Counted from the first letter of the stretch, positions 26,303 to 37,015 are shown. The stretch is DNA of 64,000 nt from an uncultured Sphingorhabdus sp. (GCA_937873665.1 CALMYW010000393.1:310001-374000); one strand, 5' to 3'. The notes: generated by a model from the letters alone, not told the origin. Translations and numbers: made by a program.

Positions 26303-27391
26303 GTGCCCAAAAGCTGTTACCCGGATTTTGTGGCGGGACGAGGCGCTCCCGCCAACACCTCTCCTTCGCGTTTCAATCTGAATTCGCGGGAGGCGGATGG
26401 CGATTGGCTGGATGAACGCGTAGAGATTGACGGAGGCACTGCCCCGCTGAGAACGCAAGTGACGTCGGAACGTCCAAAATCCATCCTTGCCCGCAATACA
26501 TCTCCTGACATCCCGTTCGACAAATCGGTCAACCCCTATCGTGGCTGCGAACATGGATGCATCTATTGCTATGCCCGGCCTACCCATGCCTATCATGACA
26601 TGTCGCCAGGGCTGGATTTTGAAAGCCGCTTATTCGCCAAACCCGATGCAGCCAGCTTGCTGCGTAAGGAAATCGGGCGCAGGGGGCATGTGCCCACACC
26701 CATAGCTTTTGGCACGAACACCGACGCCTATCAGCCCATCGAACGCGAATGGAGAATCATGCGGCAATGCCTCGAAGTGCTGGCTGAGGCCAATCATCCG
26801 CTAACTATCACGACAAAGTCTGACCGGGTTCTGCGCGATCTGGAACTGTTGGTACCTATGGCCGCGAAAGGATTGGTGGCGGTAGCAGTATCGGTGACGA
26901 TGCTCGATCCAGCTTTGCACCGGATTTTAGAACCGCGCGCACCTCGCCCGGAGAAGCGATTGGCGGCAATTAAAGAGCTGGCGACCGCAGGCATCCCCAC
27001 GCATGTCAACGTCGCGCCAATCATTCCTGCTATTAATGACTATGAAATCGAGGCGATACTTGAGCGCGCTGCAGAGGCTGGTGCGAAAACCGCAAGCTGG
27101 ATCCCGCTGCGCTTGCCACATGAAGTCGCACCTTTATTTCAGGATTGGCTGCAAGTGCATTTTCCCGACCGAGCAGGCAAGGTTATGTCGATTGTTCGCT
27201 CAATCCGTGAAGGCAGAGACAACGATCCGAACTTTTTCCAGCGGATGCGCGGGTCGGGACCTTGGGCTGATTTGATCAGGAACCGTTTTAGAATCGCTGC
27301 GCGAAAGGCCGGACTAAACCAGACAAGGATAGAATTGCGCAGCGACCTGTTCATTCCGCCCCGCTGCGACGGACAACTGGCGCTGTTCTGA
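26303..27391 (+). CDS. Radical SAM protein, PA0069/spore photoproduct lyase-like family
   Basis: A 362-residue radical SAM protein with the cluster cysteines 82, 86 and 89 in CEHGCIYCYARP, followed by PIAFGTNTDAYQPIE and LTITTKSDRVLRDLE. This family (PA0069-like) is related to spore photoproduct lyase, but its reaction is not established. The start is a GTG at 26303. A perfect LexA box 24 bp upstream suggests damage induction, which supports a role in DNA repair or damage response. This is inference from the box, not from the catalytic motifs. Confidence 0.88.
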   Translation: MPKSCYPDFVAGRGAPANTSPSRFNLNSREADGDWLDERVEIDGGTAPLRTQVTSERPKSILARNTSPDIPFDKSVNPYRGCEHGCIYCYARPTHAYHDMSPGLDFESRLFAKPDAASLLRKEIGRRGHVPTPIAFGTNTDAYQPIEREWRIMRQCLEVLAEANHPLTITTKSDRVLRDLELLVPMAAKGLVAVAVSVTMLDPALHRILEPRAPRPEKRLAAIKELATAGIPTHVNVAPIIPAINDYEIEAILERAAEAGAKTASWIPLRLPHEVAPLFQDWLQVHFPDRAGKVMSIVRSIREGRDNDPNFFQRMRGSGPWADLIRNRFRIAARKAGLNQTRIELRSDLFIPPRCDGQLALF

Positions 27392-27445
27392 CACCCTATA
27401 CTCGCAGTCTGCCTAATGTTACGCTTCCCGCTGGGGGGAAGTAAA

Positions 27446-28249
27446 ATGCACAGATTTGTGTTATGTTTGCTAGCAATCACTTTTGTGACAGGCTGCAGCC
27501 CCCAAAAGCAGCAAGCTATCCGTTTCGACAACCAATCAGACAGCGAGGCAGCGCACGGCCGACGTATTGCCGGTGTTCTCGGCTGCACGGGTTGTCATGA
27601 TTCAAATCTGGCGGGCAAAGATTGGAGTGCACCCGGTTTTGCAATCGTTTGGACGTCAAATCTGTCGGTAGAGATGAAAAAATATGACGACGCGGCTTTC
27701 CGCCGAGCCCTTCAAAAAGGCTATCGTTACGATGGAAACGAATTGTGGGATATGCCCTCCTTCCTGTTCTCGGAATTGTCCGAAACTGATCTGGTCGCGC
27801 TGACCACATATCTAAGAGGTGTGCCGCCAACAGGGAAAAGCCACCCGAGGCCAATATTGCTCGAAGAAGCTTTGAAAGAGATCAAGCAGGGCATCTACAG
27901 ATCAAGTGCGGCCGAGGCGAAATTGAGAGCAGGCACTTTTCCGCCAGATGCAGGCCCGCAGCACAGACTGGGCCGCTACATCGCACGCGCAACTTGCGCG
28001 GAATGTCATGGCATGGATCTGCGCGGCGGAACTCCCTATCCTGGCGCGCCTCCGCGCCCTGATATCCGTATGGTTGCTGCCTATGACAAAGCCGATTTCG
28101 TCAAACTCATGAAAACCGGCAAGGCTGCGGGTAATCGGGAATTGCAATTGATGAGCGGCGTCGCACGCGGACGGTACAGCCAGTTCACGCCGCGAGAGGT
28201 AGACGCGCTTTATGAATATCTGAAAGCCTTGTCGGTAACGAATCCTTAG
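27446..28249 (+). CDS. Dihaem c-type cytochrome lipoprotein
   Basis: A 267-residue protein with a lipoprotein signal (VTGC at about 14-17) and two haem-binding motifs, CTGCH (47-51) and CAECH (184-188), each opening a small cytochrome c domain. Similar two-domain cytochromes serve as electron-transfer subunits of periplasmic dehydrogenases, but no dehydrogenase is adjacent. The start at 27446 is supported by a GGGGGGAAG ribosome-binding site. It is convergent with the DUF1330 gene, 9 bp away. Confidence 0.88.
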   Translation: MHRFVLCLLAITFVTGCSPQKQQAIRFDNQSDSEAAHGRRIAGVLGCTGCHDSNLAGKDWSAPGFAIVWTSNLSVEMKKYDDAAFRRALQKGYRYDGNELWDMPSFLFSELSETDLVALTTYLRGVPPTGKSHPRPILLEEALKEIKQGIYRSSAAEAKLRAGTFPPDAGPQHRLGRYIARATCAECHGMDLRGGTPYPGAPPRPDIRMVAAYDKADFVKLMKTGKAAGNRELQLMSGVARGRYSQFTPREVDALYEYLKALSVTNP

Positions 28250-28258
28250 GTTGCAGTT

Positions 28259-28699
28259 TCAACCGAAGCTGCTGGAATCGCCTTCCATCGGTGCAAAACG
28301 AATAAGTCGGCTCGTTCGCACCGCAGCTTGGCGGTTGACCACCGCGAGACGATAATCAGGATCGGTGACCATTTCCAAAAACGCCCCGGCATTGGGATAA
28401 TGCGCGATGAAAGCTGCGTCCCAATGCTCGTCTGCCGGGCCGGTCAGTACGGTCTGAAAGGCACCGCGCCACACGACGCAGCCCCCGACGCGCTGGAAAA
28501 TCGGCCCACTGGTTTTACCATATTCCTGATAGGCGCGCGCGCCTGTCCAGCCCTTGCCGGCATTTTCGTGCCCCTCCGGATATGCGGCAACGTCGCGATA
28601 GCGGAGCAGGTTGAGCATCTGGATCGGTACATCGCGCGGCAGCGCCTTGAAGGCGTTGAATGCCTCGCGCGTGGGATCGACATGTGCCTCGGCCGACAT
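28259..28699 (-). CDS. DUF1330 domain-containing protein
   Basis: A 146-residue ferredoxin-like (dimeric alpha-beta barrel) protein of the DUF1330 type, with VPIQMLNLLRYRD, EHWDAAFIAHYPNAGAFLEMVTDPDY and RQAAVRTSRLIRFAP. The function is unknown. Its ATG shares a base with the stop of the upstream acyl-CoA ligase (TGATG), so the two are likely one operon and perhaps one catabolic step. Confidence 0.8.
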   Translation of the reverse strand: MSAEAHVDPTREAFNAFKALPRDVPIQMLNLLRYRDVAAYPEGHENAGKGWTGARAYQEYGKTSGPIFQRVGGCVVWRGAFQTVLTGPADEHWDAAFIAHYPNAGAFLEMVTDPDYRLAVVNRQAAVRTSRLIRFAPMEGDSSSFG

Positions 28700-30303
28700 C
28701 AGCCAAGGCTCCGCAGCTTGTAATCCTTATACTGTTTGCGCAGTTCCGCCTTCTGGATCTTGCCCGTTCCGGTAATTGGCATGCTGTCGACAAAGTGCAC
28801 CTCATCGGGCAGCCACCATTTGGCGATGCGCTCCTTAAGATAGTCGATCACGTCCGTTTCAGTCAGCGTTTCCGCCTCGGGCTTTTTCACCGCAACAATG
28901 ATCGGCCGTTCATCCCATTTCGGGTGATAGACACCGATCGCTGCGGCCTGTGCGACGCCCGGGCATCCGACAGCGGCATTTTCCAGTTCAACCGAACTGA
29001 TCCATTCGCCGCCCGATTTGATCACGTCTTTTACCCGGTCGGTAATCTGCATCGTGCCGTCGGGGTGGATCACCGAAACGTCGCCGGTGTCGAACCACTG
29101 ATCGGCATCGGTCGCATCCGCCTCTGCCTTGAAATAGCGCTTGATGACCCAGGGTCCACGGATTTGAAGCGCGCCCTCGGTCTTGCCATCGCGCTGGGCG
29201 ACATTGCCATCCTTGTCAATCACGCGCAGTTCAACGCCAAAGGGTATCTTGCCCTGTTTGGATACAACATCAATTTGTTGGTCCATGGTCATTTCATCCC
29301 AACCCGGAATGGGCGCACCCATGGTTCCGATTGGCGACGTTTCCGTCATGCCCCAAGCGTGGGCGACACGCACACCCTGCGTCATCAGCCGCTCAATCAT
29401 CATGTGGGGAGCCGCCGTGCCTCCAATGGTCACCAGCTGTAATTTGCCAAGGTCATAGCGGCGCCCCGCTGCCTTTTCAGCATCGAGGTGCTGGAACATC
29501 GCAAGCCACACCGTCGGCACGCCAGCGCTATGGGTGACGCCTTCATCGAGCATCAGTTTATGCAAAACGGACGCTTCATTGGTTGTGGAGAAAACGAACT
29601 TCACGCCGGCCATCGCACCCGCAAAAGGCAGACCCCAACTGGCCGCGTGGAACATTGGGACGATCGGCAACAAAGCCGCCGTCATCGAAAGGTTGAAAAT
29701 CGTAGGCGCAACCTCCGCCATGGCGTGGAGCATGGTTGAGCGATGCTGGTATAATACACCCTTCGGATTGCCGGTCGTGCCGCTGGTATAGCAGAGCATG
29801 CAAGGGTCGCGCTCGTCACCCCCAACCCAGTCGAAATTGCCGTCCTGCGCGCCGAGCCATTCTTCATACTGCGCGCTATCGAAGACGATATAGTGCTCCA
29901 CTGTCTTCAGGTGCGGCTTCAACCGGTCGATGACAGGCTGGAACTGCGCATCATAAAGCAGCACCTTATCCTCGGCATGGTTCATGATGTAGATAAGGTC
30001 TTCATCGAACAACCGAACGTTTACTGTGTGGATCACGCCGCCGCAGCCAATTGCGCCATACCAGGCAGCAAGATGGCGATGGTGGTTCATCGCAAAGGTT
30101 GCGACACGATCTGCCGGTTTCAGTCCCATGGCGACAAAAGCCTGCGCCATCTTGCGCGCTTCAGACGCGACATTGGCCCAATTGGTACGCTCGATGCTGC
30201 CATCGGCCCAGCGAGTCACAATTTCGCGGGTGCCATGTTCGCGTTCGGCATAATCGATAAGATGCGTGACCCTCAGGTCCCAATCCTGCATTCCACCCAG
30301 CAT
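28699..30303 (-). CDS. Long-chain fatty-acid-CoA ligase (AMP-binding)
   Basis: ANL-superfamily enzyme of 534 residues that activates a carboxylic acid to its CoA ester via an acyl-adenylate. Motifs seen: the P-loop-like [70 protein letters not shown] and the C-terminal lysine in [13 protein letters not shown]. It is closest in style to medium/long-chain FadD-like ligases. It lies 26 bp downstream of dnaE in the same direction. Confidence 0.92.
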   Translation of the reverse strand: MLGGMQDWDLRVTHLIDYAEREHGTREIVTRWADGSIERTNWANVASEARKMAQAFVAMGLKPADRVATFAMNHHRHLAAWYGAIGCGGVIHTVNVRLFDEDLIYIMNHAEDKVLLYDAQFQPVIDRLKPHLKTVEHYIVFDSAQYEEWLGAQDGNFDWVGGDERDPCMLCYTSGTTGNPKGVLYQHRSTMLHAMAEVAPTIFNLSMTAALLPIVPMFHAASWGLPFAGAMAGVKFVFSTTNEASVLHKLMLDEGVTHSAGVPTVWLAMFQHLDAEKAAGRRYDLGKLQLVTIGGTAAPHMMIERLMTQGVRVAHAWGMTETSPIGTMGAPIPGWDEMTMDQQIDVVSKQGKIPFGVELRVIDKDGNVAQRDGKTEGALQIRGPWVIKRYFKAEADATDADQWFDTGDVSVIHPDGTMQITDRVKDVIKSGGEWISSVELENAAVGCPGVAQAAAIGVYHPKWDERPIIVAVKKPEAETLTETDVIDYLKERIAKWWLPDEVHFVDSMPITGTGKIQKAELRKQYKDYKLRSLG

Positions 30304-30329
30304 TTTACTCTCCCCTGCCCGCTATATTT

Positions 30330-33300
30330 TCAGCGGACGCTCATCAGATGCGGTTTGACCGGCGCGAGTTCCACATTCTCCACGCCCCGTATTTCTTTGA
30401 CCTTCTCGACCAGTTCTACGTCAAGCCTGAATTTGCGTCCTAGTACGATATCGGCGGTCTTGCCATCGCCAATGCGAGTTCGCGCAACGACTTCGCCGCG
30501 TCCGCCGCCAAGCGGCAGGATCAGGCCTTGAAGCCGCAGAAAGGCATCGGCGCTGTCGATATCCAGCAGCATTTTGAACTGGGTGTTCGAAACCAACCCT
30601 GCAAGCGGCTTTGCGCTGCGTACAGCAATGCGGGGAATTTCCTCACCCGAAGGCAGGTCCATTTCCACCGTCAGGAGCAGGCATTCCCCGGACTTAGCCC
30701 ATTCAGCAAGGCTCGCGCAGACATCTTCATCGAAACAGCTTGCCTGAAACTGGCCGCTGCTGTCTGAAAACTCCGCCTGCACAAAGCGCTTGCCGCGCTT
30801 GGATTCACGCCACTTAACCGATTGGACCATTGCAGCAATTGCCGCCGATTTTCGGCTGCCTTCCGGAATGGGGCCGCAATCAATGGTTTCGAGATAGCTT
30901 TTGGCGCCATGGCTGGCCGCGATCTGGGTGAATTGCGAAATGGGGTGTGACGAGAAGTAGAAACCGAACGCTTCACGTTCGTGCTCCATCGTTTCAGCCA
31001 CTGACCATTTCTCTGCATTGGGCAGTCGCATCTTGCCGGCATCCGCTGCAGCGTCCCCACCGAACAATCCACCCTGCCCGCTTTCGCGCTGGTCGCGAGC
31101 CGACTGAGCGGTAGCAAGAATGGTTTCGATACCGCCAAAGACCGACGCGCGATTCGCCTCAAACTCGTCAAATGCGCCTGCAGACGCCAGGTTTTCAAGG
31201 CTGCGACGGTTGATTTGCGCCGGATCGGCGCGGTTGGCAAAATCGTCAAGGTCGCGATAGGGTCCATTGGCCTCGCGCTCCGCGACAATGCCTTCCATTG
31301 CCTTTTCGCCGACATTTTTGAGGCCAGCGAGCGCGTAGCGCACTGCCAATCCGGATTCACATTCTTCAACGCTATACTCGGCCTCACTGTGGTTGATCGA
31401 AGGCGGCAGGCAATGTGTGCCCAGACGCCGCATATCGTCGACAAACACCGCCAGCTTGTCGGTCTGGTGCATGTCGAAACACATGGATGCGGCGTAAAAG
31501 GCCTCAGGATGGTGCCGCTTCAGCCAGCCCGTATGATAGGACAGCAATGCATAAGCCGCAGCGTGCGACTTGTTGAAGCCATAGCCTGCAAATTTGTCGA
31601 TCAAGTCGAACAGCTCGTTCGCCTTGGCAGCGTCTATCTGGTTGTGCTCTGCGCAGCCCTTGACGAAGATCGCGCGCTGCTCGTCCATCTCCGACTTGAT
31701 CTTCTTGCCCATCGCGCGACGGAGAAGGTCTGCACCACCCAGCGAGTAGCCAGCCAGGATCTGTGCGGCCTGCATCACCTGCTCCTGATAGACGAAGATA
31801 CCGTAGGTTTCGGCTAATATGCCTTCGAGAAGCGGGTGCGGATATTCGATCTTCTCTTCGCCATTTTTACGGCGGCCAAACATCGGGATGTTGTCCATCG
31901 GACCGGGACGATAGAGCGAAACCAGCGCAATAATATCGCCGAAATTGGTTGGTCGCACCGCCGCCAGAGTTCGACGCATGCCCTCGGATTCCAACTGGAA
32001 CACGCCCACTGTGTCACCTGATTGCAGCAATTCATATGTTGCCGGATCGTCAAGCGCCAGCTTGTCAAATTCAACGATGATGCCGCGCTTGGCCAGCATT
32101 TGCGCCGCCTTTTGCAGCACCGATAGCGTCTTCAGACCGAGAAAGTCGAATTTGACCAGCCCTGCGGCCTCGACAAATTTCATGTCGAATTGCGTGACGG
32201 GGATATCCGAGCGCGGATCGCGATAGAGTGGGACCAGTTCGGAAAGCGGGCGATCGCCGATCACCACGCCCGCAGCGTGGGTGGAACTGTGGCGCGGCAA
32301 GCCTTCCAGCTTCATCGCAAGATCGAACAGCCGCTTGACCTGTTCGTCGCGCCGATACTCTTCGCGCAGTTCGGGAACACCGCCCAGTGCCTTTTCCAGA
32401 TCCCACGGGTCGGTCGGGTGGTTCGGCACCAGCTTGCACAGCCGGTCCACCTGCCCATAGCTCATCTGCAACACACGCCCGGTATCGCGCAACACGGCGC
32501 GCGCCTTCAGCTTACCAAAGGTGATGATCTGCGCGACCTGGTTGCGGCCATATTTCTCCTGCACATAGCGGATCACCTCGCCACGACGCGTTTCGCAGAA
32601 GTCGATATCGAAGTCGGGCATCGATACACGTTCGGGATTGAGGAAACGTTCGAACAGCAAGCCAAGTTGCAGCGGATCGAGGTCGGTGATTGTCAACGCC
32701 CATGCTACCACTGAACCCGCACCCGAACCACGACCAGGCCCCACCGCAATATCATGCGATTTGGCCCATTTGATGAAATCGGCAACGATCAGGAAGTAGC
32801 CGGGAAAACCCATCGAGCAGATAACATCGCATTCGAATTCGAGGCGCTCGAAATAAGGTTTGCGCGCTTCTTCCTCTTTGATCCCGACATGTTCAAGCCG
32901 CGCAATAAGTCCCTCGCGCGCATCGTCGCGTAACTGCTGTTCTTCTGCCTCTCGGTTGCCCGCAAGACTGGGGAGAATTGGTTTACGTTTGGGTGCACCT
33001 ACCCCGCAGCGCTGCGCAACGACCAGCGTGTTGGCCAGCGCCTCAGGCATATCGGCGAACAGCTCTGACATCTGTTGCCAGGTCTTGATCCACGCGTGCG
33101 GGCTGCTTTTACGGCGATCTTCGTTCTCGACATATTCGCCATCGGAAATGCACAGCATCGCATCGTGCGCGGCGTAGAAATCCGGCTCGGCAAAACAGGC
33201 GGGGTTGGTTGCCACTAGCGGCAAGTCACGTTCATAGGCGAGTGCGAGCAAGGCCTCTTCGGCTGCTTCCTCAATCGCATCGCCACGCCGGGCGAGCTCT

Positions 33301-33815
33301 ATATACAGCCGGTCAGGGAATAGCTTTTGCAGCCTCGAACAATAGTCTGCCGCGCTATCAAGCTGACCATCCGCAAACAGTCGTGCCAGCCCGCCCTCAC
33401 CCGCTGCCGTCAACGCAATCAGGCCATTAGTATGGCCTTCGAGTTGCGCAAAGGTCACTTGCGCTTCACCATCGTCGGGATGCTCAAGATGCGCCATCGA
33501 GGTAAGACGGCAGAGATTTTCGTAACCTGCCTCATCCTGCGCATAAAGTGCGATCCAATCGCGCACTACTTGGCCACCGGTATATTCAGGAGGCCTTTGC
33601 AGGCCAAGCATCAGCCCCATGATCGGCTGCACGCCCACACCGCGACAACCGTCCTCGAATGGCATTACGCCATACAGACCATTCCGGTCAGTAATAGCGA
33701 TGGCTGGGAAACCCAGCCCTTTAGCATATTTGCCGATAGCCTTGGGTTCGATCGCACCTTCGAGCATCGTATAGGCGGAAAAGACCCGCAAAGGTACAAA
33801 AGGTGCGATGGCCAT
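30330..33815 (-). CDS. dnaE: DNA polymerase III alpha subunit
   Basis: Replicative polymerase of 1161 residues. It begins with a PHP domain, then the C-family palm with the catalytic aspartates in MPDFDIDFCETRRGEVIRYVQ, the fingers region and HSSTHAAGVVIGDRP, and a C-terminal OB-fold and tau-binding region. The PHP domain starts VPLRVFSAYTMLEGA where active PHP domains have HLRVHSxYS. The first metal-binding histidines are therefore replaced by Pro and Phe, and intrinsic PHP exonuclease activity is unlikely. The length is typical of DnaE1. Confidence 0.97.
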   Translation of the reverse strand: MAIAPFVPLRVFSAYTMLEGAIEPKAIGKYAKGLGFPAIAITDRNGLYGVMPFEDGCRGVGVQPIMGLMLGLQRPPEYTGGQVVRDWIALYAQDEAGYENLCRLTSMAHLEHPDDGEAQVTFAQLEGHTNGLIALTAAGEGGLARLFADGQLDSAADYCSRLQKLFPDRLYIELARRGDAIEEAAEEALLALAYERDLPLVATNPACFAEPDFYAAHDAMLCISDGEYVENEDRRKSSPHAWIKTWQQMSELFADMPEALANTLVVAQRCGVGAPKRKPILPSLAGNREAEEQQLRDDAREGLIARLEHVGIKEEEARKPYFERLEFECDVICSMGFPGYFLIVADFIKWAKSHDIAVGPGRGSGAGSVVAWALTITDLDPLQLGLLFERFLNPERVSMPDFDIDFCETRRGEVIRYVQEKYGRNQVAQIITFGKLKARAVLRDTGRVLQMSYGQVDRLCKLVPNHPTDPWDLEKALGGVPELREEYRRDEQVKRLFDLAMKLEGLPRHSSTHAAGVVIGDRPLSELVPLYRDPRSDIPVTQFDMKFVEAAGLVKFDFLGLKTLSVLQKAAQMLAKRGIIVEFDKLALDDPATYELLQSGDTVGVFQLESEGMRRTLAAVRPTNFGDIIALVSLYRPGPMDNIPMFGRRKNGEEKIEYPHPLLEGILAETYGIFVYQEQVMQAAQILAGYSLGGADLLRRAMGKKIKSEMDEQRAIFVKGCAEHNQIDAAKANELFDLIDKFAGYGFNKSHAAAYALLSYHTGWLKRHHPEAFYAASMCFDMHQTDKLAVFVDDMRRLGTHCLPPSINHSEAEYSVEECESGLAVRYALAGLKNVGEKAMEGIVAEREANGPYRDLDDFANRADPAQINRRSLENLASAGAFDEFEANRASVFGGIETILATAQSARDQRESGQGGLFGGDAAADAGKMRLPNAEKWSVAETMEHEREAFGFYFSSHPISQFTQIAASHGAKSYLETIDCGPIPEGSRKSAAIAAMVQSVKWRESKRGKRFVQAEFSDSSGQFQASCFDEDVCASLAEWAKSGECLLLTVEMDLPSGEEIPRIAVRSAKPLAGLVSNTQFKMLLDIDSADAFLRLQGLILPLGGGRGEVVARTRIGDGKTADIVLGRKFRLDVELVEKVKEIRGVENVELAPVKPHLMSVR

Positions 33816-33900
33816 AACGGCAAAGTGCGGCAGCCGCGCTGATTCTGCAAATGAAAGCAGCGGCTAATTTGTGGACAATTGCTAACAATCAGGCGGGCAA

Positions 33901-34380
33901 TTAACCCAGCAGCTTCTCGATATCCTTTTCAAGCGATCCCGGCGCAACCTGCGGGCCATAGCGACCGGCAACCTTGCCATCGCGATCGACAAGAAATTTG
34001 GTGAAATTCCATTTGATCCCCCGGCTGCCCAGCAAGCCAGCCTGTTGGTCTTTCAGATGCTTCCACAGCGGATCGGCATTATCTCCATTGACGTCGATCT
34101 TCTTCGCCAGCGGGAAGGTGACGTCATAGGTCAGCGAGCAGAAATTCTTGATCTCCTCCTCGTCACCGGGCTCTTGCGCGCCGAACTGATTGCAAGGGAA
34201 TGCCATCACCACAAGGCCCTTATCGCCATATTTCTCGTGCAACGCCTCAAGCCCCTTATATTGTGGCGTGAAGCCACATTTCGACGCGGTATTCACCAGC
34301 AAAAGCACCTTGCCCTTGAATTCGGACATATCCTGCTTGCCCCCGCCAGGCATGTCGACGGTGAAATCATGTACGTTCAT
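33901..34380 (-). CDS. Glutathione peroxidase
   Basis: A 159-residue thiol peroxidase of the glutathione peroxidase family. The peroxidatic Cys is Cys35 in NTASKCGFTPQY; the partner Gln lies in FPCNQFGAQEPG and the Trp in KWNFTKFLVD. The start at 34380 (MNVHDFTVDM) gives the normal length; a longer reading frame upstream has no family similarity. It follows the DUF1579 gene by 14 bp, so they are probably co-transcribed. Confidence 0.93.
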   Translation of the reverse strand: MNVHDFTVDMPGGGKQDMSEFKGKVLLLVNTASKCGFTPQYKGLEALHEKYGDKGLVVMAFPCNQFGAQEPGDEEEIKNFCSLTYDVTFPLAKKIDVNGDNADPLWKHLKDQQAGLLGSRGIKWNFTKFLVDRDGKVAGRYGPQVAPGSLEKDIEKLLG

Positions 34381-34394
34381 TGCAATCTCCGGCG

Positions 34395-34916
34395 CTATTT
34401 GGCCGGAATGGGCTCTTTGCGCTTCCTGTATATAAAATCGAAATTGGTGGACCATGTCAAACCCTGGTCGGTTGATTGTTCGCCATGTTGGCGGACAGAA
34501 CCGTCGCTTTGAAGCGAATAGATCATTCGGATCAGCGCATCCTGACCGGGGCCGTTTACTCCGGCCCACAAGCCCGTGAGCACCATCTTCCCGCCCGTAA
34601 ATCCACCATCGAAATTTACATGGCCCGGCGCGGAACCGACCCAAGTCTGGTGCCAGCTCTTCGTTGCCGGGTTGTAGGCGTTCAGACTCCCACCTCCCGG
34701 CCCTTTTAGTGGCATCCAGTTCTCGCGGATCGCGCAGCCCGTATAGAGTTTCTCAATTTTGCTATGTGCCACCTTATTGTCTTTGCCATTGGGATAGACA
34801 TCCCATTCACCTATCCAGAAATCAAACTGGCTGAATTCCGGTGCGGCACAAGGAGGCGGCGCTGGGGCGGGCGCCGTCTGGAATGCAAGTAAAATTACGG
34901 ACGTAAAAAGACTCAC
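34395..34916 (-). CDS. DUF1579-like exported protein
   Basis: A 173-residue protein with an N-terminal signal (LFTSVILLAFQTAPAPAPPP) followed by a lipocalin-like DUF1579 pattern, FDFWIGEWDVYPNG, then GCAIRENWMPLKGPGGGSLNAYNPATKSWHQTWV. The function is unknown; such proteins are secreted beta-barrels that may bind small molecules. It lies 14 bp upstream of the glutathione peroxidase gene. Confidence 0.75.
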   Translation of the reverse strand: MSLFTSVILLAFQTAPAPAPPPCAAPEFSQFDFWIGEWDVYPNGKDNKVAHSKIEKLYTGCAIRENWMPLKGPGGGSLNAYNPATKSWHQTWVGSAPGHVNFDGGFTGGKMVLTGLWAGVNGPGQDALIRMIYSLQSDGSVRQHGEQSTDQGLTWSTNFDFIYRKRKEPIPAK

Positions 34917-35011
34917 TGATGTTTCTCCCCAGATTTGGGGATCATGACAAGGAGTCGAATTCCAGCAATCGTTAGTAGTCCATTCGACTTGAAGTTTCGA
35001 TAAACGTCAAC

Positions 35012-35686
35012 CTAGCCGAGCAGGCCATCGTGCAGGCGAACGACGCGGTCCATCTTGGCCGCAAGCCGTTCATTATGTGTGGCGACCAGCGCTGCCGAGC
35101 CTTGCTCGCGCACCAGCGCCATAAACTCGCGCAACACTATGTCGGCGGTATGTTCGTCCAAATTGCCGGTCGGCTCGTCTGCCAAGACAAGGCGAGGCTT
35201 GTTCGCAAGCGCGCGTGCGACCGCAACGCGCTGCTGTTCTCCGCCGGATAGCTTCGAAGGGCGATGTTCGAGCCGTTCACCCAGGCCCAGTGTCGACAGC
35301 AACGAAGTCGCGCGCTCGGTCGCTGCATCAGGCTCGACGCCTGCGATCAGTTGCGGCAGGACAACATTTTCGAGTGCATCGAAATCGGGCAACAGGTGAT
35401 GGAATTGATACACAAAGCCCAGCTTCGCCCTGCGCACGTCGGTTGCGCGGTCCGGCCCGGCATCGCGCATTTCCTCGCCGTCAATCAGGATCGAGCCGGT
35501 AAAGCCCCCCTCAAGCAATCCCAGCGCCTGCAAAAGTGTCGACTTGCCGGTGCCCGAAGGCCCAAGCAATGCCACCAGTTCGCCCTCGGCTATCGTAAGG
35601 TTTACCCCACGCAAGACATCAATGGTTACGTCGCCTTGCGTAAAGCTGCGGCGCACGTCGCGCATTTCGGCGACAATCTTACTCAT
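35012..35686 (-). CDS. lolD: Lipoprotein-releasing ABC transporter ATPase LolD
   Basis: Energises release of outer-membrane lipoproteins from the inner membrane to LolA. The 224-residue ATPase has Walker [12 protein letters not shown], the signature [15 protein letters not shown] and Walker [21 protein letters not shown]. Its start overlaps the end of the permease gene by 8 bp, which makes the LolD assignment firm over other MacB-type ATPases. Confidence 0.95.
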   Translation of the reverse strand: MSKIVAEMRDVRRSFTQGDVTIDVLRGVNLTIAEGELVALLGPSGTGKSTLLQALGLLEGGFTGSILIDGEEMRDAGPDRATDVRRAKLGFVYQFHHLLPDFDALENVVLPQLIAGVEPDAATERATSLLSTLGLGERLEHRPSKLSGGEQQRVAVARALANKPRLVLADEPTGNLDEHTADIVLREFMALVREQGSAALVATHNERLAAKMDRVVRLHDGLLG

Positions 35687-36929
35687 AGCGTAGCACCTGT
35701 ACCGGATCGGTTCCTGCTGCCTTGAAAGCCGGATACAGTGTCGCGAGGAAGCTGAAGAACAGGGCCAGAGTGCAGATAGCCAGCACCTCGAACGGATCGG
35801 TGCGTGACGGTAGCTCGGTCAAGAAACGGATTGAAGGATCCCACAATTCGAGACCGGTTACGAACTGAATGAAAGTCACGATCGACTGGCGGAAAAACAG
35901 GAAGATGAATCCGAGGATCAGCCCGGCAACCATGCCAGCAGCACCGATCAGCAGACCGACGGTCACAAAAATCTTTAGCAGCGACTGCCGCGATGCGCCC
36001 ATCGTGCGCAATATCGCGATGTCGCGTGTTTTGGCGCGCACCAGCATGATCAGTGACGACAAAATATTGAACACCGCCACCAGCACAATGATCGATAGCA
36101 CAATGAACATCGCTACCCGCTCGATCGCGAGCGCCTCGAACAGGGTGGCGTTCATGCTTTTCCAGTCAACGATCACCGCCTTGTCCGCTATTTTGGGCTG
36201 CAGCGGTGCCAGAATGTCATTGACCTTGTCCGGATCGGTGGTGGTCAGTTCGATCATCCCGATCTGGTCGCCCATCAGCATCAGGATTTGCGCGTCTTCA
36301 ATGGGCATGATGACAAAGGCTTTGTCATAATCATAGACGCCCACTTCGAAAATGGCGGCAATTTCATAGGAAATCTCGCGCGGGACGGTACCAAAAGGCG
36401 TCGTCCGGCCCGCCGGATTGATAATCGTAATGCGTTGTCCAACACGAGTGCCCAGATTTTGTGCGAGGCGCGAACCGATGGCGACCCGTTCGCTCCCGGG
36501 GCGAAGCAGCTTCATGTCACCCGCCAGTGTTTTACCCTTGAGCGTCGGGTTGGTCAGAATATCCCTGACCTCCATCCCGCGGGCAAGGATCGCTTCGACG
36601 CGGCCTTCGCTGGTCGCGAGCAGCGGCTGCTCGATCAGTGGAGACGCTTCGGTCACGCCGGGCGTGGCGCGCACATCCTTCAGCACTTCCCGCCAGTCAG
36701 ACAGACGCCCGCCATAACCTTGTACAACAGCATGGCCGTTAAGGCCGACGATCTTGTCAAACAATTCTGCACGAAAGCCATTCATCACGCTCATCACGAT
36801 GATGAGCGCTGCGACTCCAAGCGCAACGGCGATCAGGCTGATCGTGGCGACCAGGAAGATGAACCCTTCCCCCTTGCCCGGCAGCACATAGCGCCTGGCG
36901 ATCATGCGTTCGTATCGATTGAGGATCAT
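35679..36929 (-). CDS. lolC: Lipoprotein-releasing ABC transporter permease (LolC/LolE family)
   Basis: A 416-residue MacB-fold permease: a first transmembrane helix at about 28-50 ([31 protein letters not shown]), a periplasmic domain to about 265, then three helices with the conserved coupling region [18 protein letters not shown] single LolC/E-type gene followed by lolD implies a homodimeric permease, as in bacteria with one copy. It is divergent from the structured region upstream of hsp20. Confidence 0.94.
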   Translation of the reverse strand: MILNRYERMIARRYVLPGKGEGFIFLVATISLIAVALGVAALIIVMSVMNGFRAELFDKIVGLNGHAVVQGYGGRLSDWREVLKDVRATPGVTEASPLIEQPLLATSEGRVEAILARGMEVRDILTNPTLKGKTLAGDMKLLRPGSERVAIGSRLAQNLGTRVGQRITIINPAGRTTPFGTVPREISYEIAAIFEVGVYDYDKAFVIMPIEDAQILMLMGDQIGMIELTTTDPDKVNDILAPLQPKIADKAVIVDWKSMNATLFEALAIERVAMFIVLSIIVLVAVFNILSSLIMLVRAKTRDIAILRTMGASRQSLLKIFVTVGLLIGAAGMVAGLILGFIFLFFRQSIVTFIQFVTGLELWDPSIRFLTELPSRTDPFEVLAICTLALFFSFLATLYPAFKAAGTDPVQVLRYE

Positions 36930-37015
36930 GTCGGTCTTGGTTCCGGCATAGTGTTTGCGGACAATCCCTTAGGCGGCGCTTTGACTGCGTGCAAGCCAAA
37001 GCCTGTATTACACTT

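Noticed and set aside
28660..29442. A 260-codon plus-strand frame opposite the acyl-CoA ligase
   Set aside because: Antisense to a gene with complete ANL motifs; His/Arg/Gly-rich shadow composition and no recognisable domain.
30671..31444. A long alternative minus-strand frame inside dnaE
   Set aside because: Its composition is rich in Ser, Arg and Ala, as expected for a frame-shifted shadow of GC-rich coding DNA, and DnaE reads through without interruption.
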